This document shows positions 14,148 to 23,298 of a stretch of 24,596 nucleotides of DNA, piece after piece. Under the pieces are notes generated by a model, which saw only the letters and a program-made list of their open reading frames with translations, had not been told where the DNA came from and made no database searches. A program made the position numbers and the translations under genes. The stretch is from Candidatus Methanophaga sp. GoMg3.2 (lineage in GTDB: Archaea; Halobacteriota; Syntropharchaeia; Alkanophagales; Methanospirareceae). Every line of letters begins with the position of its first letter. Position 1 is the stretch's first letter. The stretch covers positions 1-24,596 of the forward strand of contig QBUN01000418.1 in the NCBI GenBank assembly GCA_013180565.1. Reading direction: 5' to 3'.

Positions 14148-15269
14148 ATGACATTAAATAAAATCAGCGGAGGGATCGGGTATATTAGTGGCGTAATGAA
14201 GAACATTCATAACATAGAGCTTAGTCAGTTTAAGCCATTTTACGACGATCTTGAGGCCGCCGATTGTATCATTCTCGTAGGGGAAGGAAGATCGCAAAGT
14301 GCATTGTACATTGGTATGGGACAACTGGACAAATGGGTAAGGACATTGATTGACATTGACTTTCCAGGTAGAGACCTACTGGATGCGGCGCCGGTGTTGG
14401 AGAAGAAGTATGATAGGGTAGCACTACTTGTTAATTCCGGAAGTGGAGAGACATCAACTCCAAAGATAATGGTTAAACAACTTTCGGATTATATCGAGCG
14501 AGAGAAAAGTAATACATTTACCATTGATGCCCTTGTTTCGAACAAGAAATCGTCGATAGGGATGATAGGCGAGAAAGAATATGGTAACGTGGTCGAGCTG
14601 AAAGGGCGCGATAGGAGCCCTAAATCCACTAATGGTTATCTCAAACATGGGATAATGAACGATGTTTATGAATTGGGCTCTTTGTTGCTATTTCAGAAGA
14701 CAAAGGAGGCGCTAAACGAGAAGAAGGATTATACGGCCGTATTTGAAAAGATGGATGCGGAATCAAAGATATTAAGCAAAATAGTAACTAAATTTGTCAA
14801 GTCTGATAATTACAAAGATATTATTGACAAGCTGGAGACGAGAAGCCGAATAACTATGGGTGGGCTGGGACCGGCGAGGAATGTTGCGAAGATGACCGCG
14901 ATAAGGCTGCAGCATGTTAAAAGAGCCATTAACGATGAAGCTTATTTATCAGGACCTTTCGCGCCAAGACCACGAGCTGGTGATATTTTATTTATGATCT
15001 CTTACTCGGGCGAGACAGAGCCCCTTATAGGTTGGTGTAAAGATCAAAAGGAATCGGGAGGGTATGCTTATTCTATTGTAGGCAATGAATCCACCTTATC
15101 GCGGGAGTCAGATAGTTTTATAATAGAATCAACACCCACGACGTTCTACGAGCGTGCGACATTTGCACTCAGTCCACTACCACTGCATTTAGTGAAAAGA
15201 CTTAATCTTCGTGGACTTAGGCTGCCAGAGTACATTATGGAATGGTGGCAGCACTCGGTGACGGAGTAG
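14148..15269 (+). CDS. Double SIS-domain sugar isomerase-like protein
   Basis: The 373-aa protein has two sugar-isomerase (SIS) domains. The first has I-L-V-G-E-G-R-S-Q-S-A and L-L-V-N-S-G-S-G-E-T-S-T-P (residues about 40-105). The second has M-G-G-L-G-P-A-R-N-V-A and F-M-I-S-Y-S-G-E-T-E-P-L-I (about 245-300). Both carry the S-G-E-T loop that binds phosphorylated sugars. Possible roles are a phosphosugar isomerase or a sugar-phosphate sensor; it lacks the glutaminase domain of GlmS. A TATA-like GATTTTATTC ends about 13 bases before the ATG. It is not obviously in an operon. Confidence 0.75.
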   Translation: MTLNKISGGIGYISGVMKNIHNIELSQFKPFYDDLEAADCIILVGEGRSQSALYIGMGQLDKWVRTLIDIDFPGRDLLDAAPVLEKKYDRVALLVNSGSGETSTPKIMVKQLSDYIEREKSNTFTIDALVSNKKSSIGMIGEKEYGNVVELKGRDRSPKSTNGYLKHGIMNDVYELGSLLLFQKTKEALNEKKDYTAVFEKMDAESKILSKIVTKFVKSDNYKDIIDKLETRSRITMGGLGPARNVAKMTAIRLQHVKRAINDEAYLSGPFAPRPRAGDILFMISYSGETEPLIGWCKDQKESGGYAYSIVGNESTLSRESDSFIIESTPTTFYERATFALSPLPLHLVKRLNLRGLRLPEYIMEWWQHSVTE

Positions 15270-15280
15270 ACAAACGTCAT

Positions 15281-15721
15281 TTATTCGTTATTTGTCGCTA
15301 TCGCAGTCTTCCTGCACTTCACTTTATCTCCGATTTTCACCAATATCTCTAAACTTTCGGGTATGCTCACATCCACTCGTGAGCCAAAACAGATCTTACC
15401 TATTCTTTCGCCCTTGTGTATCTCCTGCCCGCCCGTAACCTCGCATTTTATTTTACGCGTAAAGAATCCGGCTATTTGCACTATTTTTATATCACCATAT
15501 CTTGTCGCCTCTTCTATTGTATTCCTCGTGTTGAAATCACTGCTGCGGAGAAAAGCGGGCTTGAAAGTCCCTTTCACTGGCGTTGTCTTTTTAACCACGC
15601 CATCTAGTGGTGCTGCGGTAATGTGCACATTATGAAGATGCATAAATATAGTGATAGTTCTGCTTCCTTCGTCTATCCTTAGTATCTTCCCACTAGCCGG
15701 CGAGAGCATATATTCTGTCAT
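15281..15721 (-). CDS. asd: Phosphatidylserine/archaetidylserine decarboxylase-like protein, short form
   Basis: The 146-aa protein matches the core of the PSD family: F-M-H-L-H-N-V-H-I-T-A-A-P-L-D-G (about 26-41), then the maturation site I-C-F-G-S-R-V-D-V-S-I-P, where cleavage between Gly and Ser would create the pyruvoyl group. In archaea such enzymes make archaetidylethanolamine. Usual members have 180-220 aa with an N-terminal membrane helix; here a stop lies just upstream in frame, so that segment is absent. It may be a soluble or peripheral form. A TATA-like ATTTTTAAAA is about 35 bases before the ATG. It lies 62 bases after pcm on the same strand. Confidence 0.8.
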   Translation of the reverse strand: MTEYMLSPASGKILRIDEGSRTITIFMHLHNVHITAAPLDGVVKKTTPVKGTFKPAFLRSSDFNTRNTIEEATRYGDIKIVQIAGFFTRKIKCEVTGGQEIHKGERIGKICFGSRVDVSIPESLEILVKIGDKVKCRKTAIATNNE

Positions 15722-15783
15722 ATCTCTTCTAAATCATCAATTATTTTTGTGTTTTAAAAATACTTTGCGCTTATTTATGATCT

Positions 15784-16428
15784 TCAGCGGAAGCCATATC
15801 GCCCTCTTAGAGGCACGAAAGCGACATCGCATTTCTTCTCCTTCTCTACCCCATTTCTCTTCTTTACTAGATACAACTCTTGCATGTATCGTCCAATAGG
15901 TATAACCATTTCGCCATTGGTTTTCAACTGTTCAAGTAACGGAGGTGGCACATCTGGAGCAGCACATGTCACATCTATTTTGTCGTAAGGCGCATGTTCC
16001 GGCAGTCCAAGTGTCCCATCACCGAGACTCACCGTCACGTTCTTATATCCTGCACGGTTTAAGTTACTCATCGAAAAATCAACCAGCCACTCTATTCTTT
16101 CTATGCTATATACATGTCCCTCTTCGCCTATTATCTCTGCAATGACTGCGGCATGGTATCCCGAGCCAGCACCAACTTCAAGCACTTTATCCCCTTTTCT
16201 CAAGTCCAGATAATCGCACATCATCGCGACCATGTGCGGGGCACTTATTGTTTGACCTTCTCCGATAGGTAGCGGATAATCGTTGTATGCCTGATCACTA
16301 AGATTAGGCGGTACAAAAAGGTGCCGCTTGACGTGCATCATTGCTTCTAATACCACTTCACTGACGCCCTGTCGCCTGAGATGTTCAACCATTCTTTTCC
16401 CCGCTTCCTCATATCCGCGTTCTGTCAT
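15784..16428 (-). CDS. pcm: Protein-L-isoaspartate O-methyltransferase
   Basis: The 214-aa enzyme repairs isoaspartyl residues in aged proteins using S-adenosylmethionine. Visible motifs are G-Q-T-I-S-A-P-H-M-V-A-M-M (substrate loop), V-L-E-V-G-A-G-S-G-Y-H-A-A-V (SAM motif I, about 80-93), V-Y-S-I-E-R (motif post-I) and a G-E-M-V-I-P-I-G-R-Y segment near the C-terminus. Length and order are normal. It starts 12 bases after the KH-protein stop, so these two form an operon. Confidence 0.95.
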   Translation of the reverse strand: MTERGYEEAGKRMVEHLRRQGVSEVVLEAMMHVKRHLFVPPNLSDQAYNDYPLPIGEGQTISAPHMVAMMCDYLDLRKGDKVLEVGAGSGYHAAVIAEIIGEEGHVYSIERIEWLVDFSMSNLNRAGYKNVTVSLGDGTLGLPEHAPYDKIDVTCAAPDVPPPLLEQLKTNGEMVIPIGRYMQELYLVKKRNGVEKEKKCDVAFVPLRGRYGFR

Positions 16429-16440
16429 GATTTATTCACT

Positions 16441-16992
16441 CTACTCGATATACCATTTCCTTTCTTCTGTCTCAGCTCGCCTTCTCCGCTCTAAGAAGGC
16501 GTAAACCGAGCTGTGTGGTGCGCCATTTATTAGCATCTCTATGGCATCATGTGCAGCTTTTATATGGTGGTAACGTCCGATCACGCTTATAGTCTTCCCG
16601 TAGATAGTGATTTCAACGCCTGCGAGGTCCTCTATTGCCCTCCTTGTCCGTCCATTTTTGCCTATTACACGCCCTTTTACCCGTTTTAACGTCTTTTGTG
16701 TGAGATGGGAAAGGGGAATAACCTCAAAGAGGAGTAAAGGGTCATCAAGCAGAGAAACGGCAACCTCGGGTGAAAAGCCCCTACCAATTGCTTTTATCAT
16801 TTCCGCAACTCGAAGTGCCTTCAAAGGGTCTCCGTCTTCTGCTCCTTCTATATATGCCTCCCCTTCGTTACTATCTACTGTTATCTTGCACTCTGATCTC
16901 TTTTCTATATCCCATTTTACAACGCCTTTATGCCCTATTAGCACACCTATTCTATCTTGAGGGATCTTAACTGTTATCTGCTCTGGTATCAT
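16441..16992 (-). CDS. Dim2/Pno1-like protein with two KH domains
   Basis: The 183-aa protein has two KH domains: G-V-L-I-G-H-K-G-V-V-K (16-26) and G-R-V-I-G-K-N-G-R-T-R-R-A-I-E near residues 107-121, each with the G-x-x-G loop that contacts RNA. This is the archaeal counterpart of Dim2/Pno1, which acts in small-subunit ribosome maturation and 3' processing of 16S rRNA. Length is typical. The common neighbours eIF2-alpha and Rio1 are not present here; instead pcm follows closely. A weak GGGGCT site precedes the start. Confidence 0.9.
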   Translation of the reverse strand: MIPEQITVKIPQDRIGVLIGHKGVVKWDIEKRSECKITVDSNEGEAYIEGAEDGDPLKALRVAEMIKAIGRGFSPEVAVSLLDDPLLLFEVIPLSHLTQKTLKRVKGRVIGKNGRTRRAIEDLAGVEITIYGKTISVIGRYHHIKAAHDAIEMLINGAPHSSVYAFLERRRRAETEERKWYIE

Positions 16993-17049
16993 CTTTTATA
17001 GCCCCTTAACTTCAGACCGTACTGATTGATTCTATATTACTTTTGTATT

Positions 17050-17955
17050 TTAATTGTCTATAATATCTCGGATGACTTTCGCTAACACTTCACTATCAGC
17101 CGCATTTTTTATTATAATATCTGTTTTCTGCACTTCCACTCCTTTAGGGCATTCATCAGCCGCATCTATGACAAGCAGATCTAAAAAATCAGCGTAGCAC
17201 TTGTATACGCCATAAGGCGAAACCTCAAACCCTTTTGCGTACATGAATTTCCCCGCGGGACCGCTTATCGGCTCAGTTCCCACAATAGGTGAAATCGCCA
17301 CCACCCTTTTCCGCTTCAGTATCTCCCGTATTCCTCGCAGGCTCAAAATAGGCCCTATGCTTGTTATCGGATTACTCGGTCCTATTACCACTACATCTTC
17401 TGACATCAACGCAGTGATAACGTCTTCAGAAGGTTTCGCTTTCTCTATCCCCTCGAAATAAACGTCTGATACTTCTGGCTCGCCCATTTTCGATACCCAG
17501 AACTCCTGAAAATGTAATTCGCCCTCGGGCGTAATAATCTTCGTGCTTATGGCTGCGGGTTCATCGGTCATAGGCAATATCCTGGCAGTGATGCCAAAGT
17601 GTCTTACAAGCGAAGAAGTAGCGTCTGTCAGACTTTTCCCCTGCCTTAGCTGCTCGGATCTGAGTATATGCGTTGCTCTATCTTTATCTCCGATTGTCAT
17701 CGGCTCCTCGTAATTCAACCTTTTCAATGCGGTATGTGTATAAAAGCTCTCATCCCGAATACCCCACCATTTTTCTTCATCTATCAAACCTGCTAATGCG
17801 TAAATTACCGAATCTACATCCGGGCAGATTAAATTACCGGAGACCCAAACGTCTTCCGCAGTGTTCACTATTACTTTCAGCTCTTCTTCTCTAAATACTC
17901 GCTTCAGTCCCACTAACAGTTTTGGTGTTCCCGTACCGCCTGAAAGGATAATCAT
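17050..17955 (-). CDS. cofD: 2-phospho-L-lactate transferase (coenzyme F420 synthesis)
   Basis: The 301-aa enzyme joins the lactyl-phospho-guanosine intermediate (or its phosphoenolpyruvate equivalent) to Fo, giving F420-0. The N-terminus [15 protein letters not shown] (2-16) is the family signature. It is followed by [20 protein letters not shown], then [13 protein letters not shown] in the middle. The length is normal. It supports an F420-using organism. A short divergent gap (17956-18026) separates it from the mannosyltransferase; a TATA-like stretch and no Shine-Dalgarno site suggest a leaderless transcript. Confidence 0.95.
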   Translation of the reverse strand: MIILSGGTGTPKLLVGLKRVFREEELKVIVNTAEDVWVSGNLICPDVDSVIYALAGLIDEEKWWGIRDESFYTHTALKRLNYEEPMTIGDKDRATHILRSEQLRQGKSLTDATSSLVRHFGITARILPMTDEPAAISTKIITPEGELHFQEFWVSKMGEPEVSDVYFEGIEKAKPSEDVITALMSEDVVVIGPSNPITSIGPILSLRGIREILKRKRVVAISPIVGTEPISGPAGKFMYAKGFEVSPYGVYKCYADFLDLLVIDAADECPKGVEVQKTDIIIKNAADSEVLAKVIRDIIDN

Positions 17956-18026
17956 CGTCTGTGATTTATAGTGCGTTATTAATAAAAAAGTTATATGCTA
18001 TTTTATGAAATAGATAGAGATAGAAA

Positions 18027-19796
18027 GTGGAGAAAAAAAAGCAGTGGGAAATTGTATCCGTATCAGCACTCGTATTCGTATTTTTGATTTTCGCATCTCT
18101 TAATTTAGGCTCTGTCGAGATGCCTTATTCATACTGGCAGCCATCAAAAGCGGGAGTTGCAGACGTGGTCACATTTGATTTCGGTAGCGTTCAGCAAGTG
18201 AAAGAGCTTTATATCTTCGTAGGCGATGCAAACCGAACGAAATTAGATGTTTATGGCGATAACGATGAGTTTCTTTCATCTTATGATAACAACCCGGCAG
18301 AGCATGTGCACTTCTGCTCCTGGGAACGGATAAATTTGGGGCAGAGGAGTACCAGCGCCATCAAGTTCGTCTTTGGACCGGAATCGCGGGGTAAAATAGG
18401 CGAGGTCATTGTAATCTCCACGGAAAACAAAAAAATAGCGCCTGTGAATGTGAGTGGCGAAGCTGCTACGAGATTAGTTGACGAGCAGAGCGCAATAAAA
18501 CTCCCGATTACACAACGGTATGGTGCGTACTTTGACGAGATGTATTTCGTGCGAACAGCGCAGGAGCATTTAAATCTTGAAGAGCCGTATGAATCAACAC
18601 ATCCACCACTTGGGAAGCTTATAATAGCCCTGGGCATTTTGTGCTGCGGAATGAATCCTCTGGGCTGGCGTATTGTAGGCGTTATTGCCGCTGCAGTGAT
18701 GATACCGATTTTGTTCCTTTTTGGTAAACGGATGTTTAAAAGCTCAGTAGCGGGCTTTTTCGCTGCTTTCCTATTGACTTTTGAGTTCATGCATTTCTCA
18801 TTGGCTCGATTGGCGACGGGAGAGATATATATCCTCTTCTTCACCTTATTGATCTTTTACTTTGCCTTCGATTATTTCTCTAAGCAAGAAGAGGGAGCTA
18901 AAAAAGGCAGTTCTCTTTTCATCTCGATTATCCTTGTTGGGCTTTGTTTCGCTGTGAAATGGACTGCCATTTTTTGTTTAATTGCAATTCTGATCCTTTT
19001 ATTCATCAGTAATATAAGAACTAGAAAGCCGATATTTAGCGATTATAAAATAGTTTTTGCTGCGCTCTGCGTTTTTGCAGCTATTTATATTGCAACTTAC
19101 ATCCCTTACATGTTCTCTGGTATGGGGCATGCGCTTTTCGATATTCACAGAGTGCCTTTATATCTGAAATACATCTCGGAATACCTGGCTGTGGGCAATG
19201 TGAGTATTACTCCGCCCGCACCATTAACCGTTTTTGATTCGCAACTGGGCATGTTCGGATACCATGCCACGATTAATGCCACGCATCCTTTCTCTTCGCC
19301 CTGGTGGTCATGGCCACTTATGCTAAAACCGCTTTGGGTCTATTCTAACTCTTGGGACACAATGGTTTCGTCAATTGTTCTGATGGGTAATCCCGCGATA
19401 TGGTGGGGCAGTATTCCGGCATTGGTTTTAATTGCCGCGACGTTAGTGCGAGATAAAATAAGAAGAGAAAGGGCGGATTTCGTGTTACTCTTTATTCTAA
19501 TCCCTTTTTTACTGCTATGGATCCCATATGCCCTCATCTCAAGAATCCTGTTCATCTATCATTTTGCCCCGGAAGTGCCATTTATGATCTTGGCTATTAC
19601 TTTCTGGCTAAATAGATTATGGCAGGATCATTCACATCGTCACGAGAAGAAGATCGTGGTCAATAGGATTTTAGTCATTTCGTTTCTCATTCTTACCGCT
19701 ATACTATTCTTACTCTTCTATACTGTTCTATCCGGTTATCCCGTATCGTATGAGTATAAAGAGCGTTTGCGCTGGCTAAGTGGTTGGATATTTTGA
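18027..19796 (+). CDS. PMT-like protein O-mannosyltransferase (GT39 type)
   Basis: The 589-aa membrane glycosyltransferase starts at a GTG and has an N-terminal signal-anchor helix (about 8-28). Residues about 35-155 are a soluble beta-rich domain, probably carbohydrate-binding. The PMT catalytic region follows: Y-F-D-E-M-Y-F-V-R-T-A (Asp-Glu pair near 168-169) and S-T-H-P-P-L-G-K-L-I-I-A. Eight to ten further membrane helices extend to the C-terminus. Such enzymes transfer mannose from a lipid-linked donor to exported proteins. The short second loop and the placement of the soluble domain before the catalytic loop are unusual for the eukaryotic family. It is divergent from cofD and alone in its direction. 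Confidence 0.85.
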   Translation: MEKKKQWEIVSVSALVFVFLIFASLNLGSVEMPYSYWQPSKAGVADVVTFDFGSVQQVKELYIFVGDANRTKLDVYGDNDEFLSSYDNNPAEHVHFCSWERINLGQRSTSAIKFVFGPESRGKIGEVIVISTENKKIAPVNVSGEAATRLVDEQSAIKLPITQRYGAYFDEMYFVRTAQEHLNLEEPYESTHPPLGKLIIALGILCCGMNPLGWRIVGVIAAAVMIPILFLFGKRMFKSSVAGFFAAFLLTFEFMHFSLARLATGEIYILFFTLLIFYFAFDYFSKQEEGAKKGSSLFISIILVGLCFAVKWTAIFCLIAILILLFISNIRTRKPIFSDYKIVFAALCVFAAIYIATYIPYMFSGMGHALFDIHRVPLYLKYISEYLAVGNVSITPPAPLTVFDSQLGMFGYHATINATHPFSSPWWSWPLMLKPLWVYSNSWDTMVSSIVLMGNPAIWWGSIPALVLIAATLVRDKIRRERADFVLLFILIPFLLLWIPYALISRILFIYHFAPEVPFMILAITFWLNRLWQDHSHRHEKKIVVNRILVISFLILTAILFLLFYTVLSGYPVSYEYKERLRWLSGWIF

Positions 19797-19868
19797 AGAA
19801 GTGCAATAAATAGAGGATAGGAAATCATAAATACTTATTTCGTATTTGTATATAGCTAATCTTAAAAA

Positions 19869-19901
19869 CCACAAGATTCCACAAGATTAACACAAGAAAT
19901 T
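19869..19901 (+). repeat. Short tandem repeat in the intergenic region
   Basis: CCACAAGATT occurs twice head-to-tail (19869-19878, 19879-19888), followed by the partial copy CACAAGAAATT. The surrounding 19797-20043 shows no gene, only AT-rich sequence. The repeat marks the boundary between the housekeeping segment and the accessory block. Confidence 0.5.
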
Positions 19902-20043
19902 AGGGTTGATCGGGATGGGATAGCCAACAGTTTATTAAAGCCTGATTACTATTCATGAATTGTTTTCTCGATGATAGAATATGCTATCAGACCAGGTGCA
20001 TATAAAGATCACGGTTTATTTTATTTTATAGGACACTGCCAAG

Positions 20044-20066
20044 TAGTTATGTATAAAAAGTAACTA
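20044..20066 (+). promoter_or_regulatory. Promoter of the nuclease gene with inverted repeat around the TATA box
   Basis: TAGTTA (20044-20049) and TAACTA (20061-20066) flank the TATA-like TATAAAAAG (20052-20060). A repressor bound here would mask the TATA box. The arms differ from the TTAGGG operators in the first part of the window. Confidence 0.4.
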
Positions 20067-20075
20067 TCTGAAATT

Positions 20076-20927
20076 ATGATGACTAAAATGAAGAAAATAG
20101 CTTTTCTTTTGGTCCTGTGTGTCTTTGGCGGTGTCCTTGTAGGATGCATTGAGCAAAATCAATCTGAATATCAAAGAGTTTTAGTAACGCAAGTAGTAGA
20201 TGGCGATACGATCACAGTTGAAGGAGGACTGCGGGTGCGACTTATAGGCATTGATGCCCCAGAAAGAGATGAAGAATGTTACGTCGAAGCAAAGGAATAC
20301 TTGAAAAGCATGATACTGCATAAAGAAGTAGATTTAGAAAAGGATATTACAGATAAAGATCAATACGGACGTCCCTTAAGATATGTGTGGTTGAATAATA
20401 AACTTGTAAATGCTGAAATAGTTAGGGCTGGGGTCGCAATTGCCAAACAATATGATCCTGATACTAAATATCAACGCATTATTGCAGATGCTGAGCAGGA
20501 AGCCATAGAAAAGCAAGTGGGTTGCTTATGGTCTCCGGAAGTCCAATCGACAACTATCTTGGTACCTACCTTAACACCTACTCACACACCAACGCTGCCA
20601 AGAAGTGTAAATGCTAAGGCGGGCGAAACATCTTACGTAAATGAAGCCTTGCCTCCAGCTCCCCCAACTCATATATTAATTAATGAAGTTGAAGCAAACC
20701 CCCCGGGAGAAGATCCCGGAAATGAGTGGGTCGAACTTTATAATCCCACATCAGTGGATGTAGACTTATCAGGTTGGACATTAAAGACGACTCATGGAAG
20801 AATAGGAAAGGTTACTTGTTCTGGAACAATAGATGCAAATGGTTATCGCGTTTTTGGAAAGGTTTCTCAGTGGCTTGATAATGAAGGGGATTCTCTAATT
20901 TTAAAAGCGTGGATGCTCTTAAACTAA
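20076..20927 (+). CDS. Lipoprotein nuclease: SNase domain plus truncated lamin-tail domain
   Basis: The 283-aa product could start at 20076 or, better for the signal peptide and for a leaderless transcript, at the Met at 20088. A lipoprotein signal peptide (A-F-L-L-V-L-C-V-F-G-G-V-L-V-G-C) anchors it outside the cell. The staphylococcal-nuclease domain follows: V-V-D-G-D-T-I, R-L-I-G-I-D-A-P-E, a conserved Glu in C-Y-V-E-A-K-E, and Y-G-R-P-L-R. A Thr/Pro-rich linker leads to a lamin-tail domain with I-N-E-V-E-A-N-P-P-G and W-V-E-L-Y-N-P. That domain stops early, right after D-S-L-I-L-K. In the neighbouring frame, S-V-D-A-L-K-L-N-D continues for 13 residues before its stop, so a frameshift at the A-run near 20906 is possible. 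Confidence 0.85.
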   Translation: MMTKMKKIAFLLVLCVFGGVLVGCIEQNQSEYQRVLVTQVVDGDTITVEGGLRVRLIGIDAPERDEECYVEAKEYLKSMILHKEVDLEKDITDKDQYGRPLRYVWLNNKLVNAEIVRAGVAIAKQYDPDTKYQRIIADAEQEAIEKQVGCLWSPEVQSTTILVPTLTPTHTPTLPRSVNAKAGETSYVNEALPPAPPTHILINEVEANPPGEDPGNEWVELYNPTSVDVDLSGWTLKTTHGRIGKVTCSGTIDANGYRVFGKVSQWLDNEGDSLILKAWMLLN

Positions 20928-20973
20928 ATGATACTTATAAAGGGTAAAAAGTGAAATATATAGTATAGGGTAA

Positions 20974-23298
20974 ATGACTTACACAAAAGAACAAGGAAAG
21001 CAAAAGATTAAAGAACTCGTTGAGCGATTCCGGTATAATCTTGATGTTTACAAAAAGTCAACGTATAACGAAACACAAGTAAGGCGGGAATTCATTGACC
21101 CTTTCTTTGAAGCCTTGGGCTGGGACGTGAGCAATAAACAAGGCTATGCAGAGCAATACAAGGATGTAGTTCACGAGGATGTAATAAAAGTAGGGCATTC
21201 AATAAGAGCACCAGATTACAGTTTCAGGATTGGTGGACAGCGGAAGTTCTTTGTTGAAGCGAAGAAACCCGCAGTGAACATAAAAGAGGACGTCCACCCC
21301 TCATATCAACTGAGGCGGTATGCTTGGAGTGCAAAACTACCTTTATCTATTGTAACGGATTTCGAGGAGTTATCGGTATTCAACTGCCAGATCAAACCAA
21401 ATCATACGGACAAAGCCAGCATAGATCGGTTTGCATACTATACGTTTGACGAGTATCTCGATAAGTTTGACGAGATCTACGACGTATTCTCAAAGGAAGC
21501 GGTACTCAAGGGCAGTTTCGATCGGTACGCGCAATCTACAAAGGGCAAGAAGGGCACTGCGACAGTAGATAGCGAATTCTTAAAGGAGATAGAGAGCTGG
21601 CGTGAGATGCTGGCTAAGAATATCGCGCTGAGAAATCCTAATGTGAGTATATACGAGTTGAACTATTCGGTACAGAAGATAATAGATCGCATAATCTTCC
21701 TGCGGATTTGTGAAGATCGTGGCATTGAGCATTACGGGCAGTTGCAGACAAAGGCAGAATCCGGTGACGTGTACATGCATTTGCTGAACCATTTTAGATT
21801 GGCGGAATCGAAATACGATAGCGGGATATTCGATTTCGACAGCGATGGGATAACGCCAGGGTTGACAATAGACGACAAGGTCTTGAAGACAATTATACAG
21901 GATCTGTATTATCCGAAGTCGCCATATGAGTTTTCTGTGCTCGGAGTAGAGATCTTGGGCAATGTGTACGAGCAGTTTCTGGGTAAGGTCATTCGGCTGA
22001 CCGCAGGGCATCAGGCGAAGGTGGAGACGAAGCCGGAGGTTAAAAAAGCGGGTGGCGTGTATTATACGCCTCAGTATATTGTTGAATATATTGTCAAGAA
22101 CACGGTAGGTAAATTAGTTGAGGGGAAGACGCCAGAAGAGATTGCAGCGATTAAAGTTCTGGATCCGGCATGCGGTTCCGGTAGTTTCCTTATTGGAGCA
22201 TATACGTATCTGTTGCGGTATCATCTGGATTGGTACCTGAACAACAAGCCTAAAAAGCATAAAGAGGCGGTGTTTCAAGTTAAGGAGAATGAGTGGTACT
22301 TAACAACGGCGGAAAAGAAGCGGATTCTTTTGGATAATATCTTTGGTGTTGATATTGACCAGCAAGCGGTTGAAGTGACGAAGTTGAGTCTGCTTTTGAA
22401 GGTGCTGGAGCACGAAAGCGGGGAGAGTATAGATCAGCAAATGAAGCTGGGGCTGGAGGGTGTGCTGCCGAATCTGGGTGATAATATTAAGTGCGGGAAT
22501 TCGTTGATCGGGCCGGAATATTATGAGCAGCAGCAGGAGACGCTGTTTGACGAAGAGGAGATGAGGCGGGTTAATGTGTTTGATTGGGATGACGACAAAA
22601 AGGGGTTTGGGGGGATTATGCGGCGTGGGGGGTTTGATTGCGTGATTGGTAATCCGCCGTATGTCCGGCAAGAGGCTCTCGGATATAAATTTAAAGAATA
22701 TGTAAAGGAACATTATGAGTGTTTTGCTGGAACCGCCGATCTGTATGTGTATTTTATTGAAAAATCACAATCCCTATTGAAGAGAAAGGGTTACTTTGGC
22801 GTTATTTGTTCAAACAAATTCATGCGGGCAAAATATGGGGCAAATTTGAGGGATTTTATTGCTAATAAAATAAAATTGTTACAAATTGTGGATTTTGGTG
22901 AGTTACCCGTCTTTCAAAGTGCTTCAACATTTCCGGCGGTTCTCTTAACCCAGAAAGAATCTATTAAAGAACAGCATTTTACGTATGCGCCTATTAAACG
23001 ATTAGATTTTAAATCATTATCCGAGGCAGTGGGTTCCCTAGGTAAGCAATTGGATTCTTGTTCACTTCAAGGGGGAAATTGGACTTTGGCAAGTGAAAAT
23101 GAAATAAAATGTATTGAAAAAATTAGAAATAGTGGAGAACCTTTTGGAAATTATATAGAAAGCAAAATCCATTACGGGATAAAAACAGGTTTGAATAATG
23201 CTTTTGTCATCGATGCAGAAACTCGTGAGAGATTAATTACTGAAGATTTTAATGGTGCAGAATTAATGGCACAATCGAAAAAGTCAGTGATTTTTTAA
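20974..23298 (+). CDS. Type IIG-like restriction-modification protein, C-terminus truncated
   Basis: This is a fusion of nuclease and adenine methyltransferase. Near the N-terminus a PD-(D/E)xK site is visible as P-D-Y (80-82) and V-E-A-K (94-97), in a type I HsdR-like N-domain. Methyltransferase motif I, V-L-D-P-A-C-G-S-G-S-F-L, is at about 394-405. Motif IV, I-G-N-P-P-Y-V-R, is at about 558-565, pointing to an N6-adenine methyltransferase. The target-recognition part follows and stops at residue 774 in M-A-Q-S-K-K-S-V-I-F, where relatives continue for roughly 200 more residues. The loss lies next to the transposase-bearing DNA and probably comes from an insertion or deletion. Cleavage and methylation may still work, but target recognition is probably damaged. 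No separate specificity gene is present. Confidence 0.85.
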   Translation: MTYTKEQGKQKIKELVERFRYNLDVYKKSTYNETQVRREFIDPFFEALGWDVSNKQGYAEQYKDVVHEDVIKVGHSIRAPDYSFRIGGQRKFFVEAKKPAVNIKEDVHPSYQLRRYAWSAKLPLSIVTDFEELSVFNCQIKPNHTDKASIDRFAYYTFDEYLDKFDEIYDVFSKEAVLKGSFDRYAQSTKGKKGTATVDSEFLKEIESWREMLAKNIALRNPNVSIYELNYSVQKIIDRIIFLRICEDRGIEHYGQLQTKAESGDVYMHLLNHFRLAESKYDSGIFDFDSDGITPGLTIDDKVLKTIIQDLYYPKSPYEFSVLGVEILGNVYEQFLGKVIRLTAGHQAKVETKPEVKKAGGVYYTPQYIVEYIVKNTVGKLVEGKTPEEIAAIKVLDPACGSGSFLIGAYTYLLRYHLDWYLNNKPKKHKEAVFQVKENEWYLTTAEKKRILLDNIFGVDIDQQAVEVTKLSLLLKVLEHESGESIDQQMKLGLEGVLPNLGDNIKCGNSLIGPEYYEQQQETLFDEEEMRRVNVFDWDDDKKGFGGIMRRGGFDCVIGNPPYVRQEALGYKFKEYVKEHYECFAGTADLYVYFIEKSQSLLKRKGYFGVICSNKFMRAKYGANLRDFIANKIKLLQIVDFGELPVFQSASTFPAVLLTQKESIKEQHFTYAPIKRLDFKSLSEAVGSLGKQLDSCSLQGGNWTLASENEIKCIEKIRNSGEPFGNYIESKIHYGIKTGLNNAFVIDAETRERLITEDFNGAELMAQSKKSVIF

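Noticed and set aside
14454..14648. Minus-strand frame inside the double-SIS gene
   Set aside because: Fully contained in a conserved gene; no start signal.
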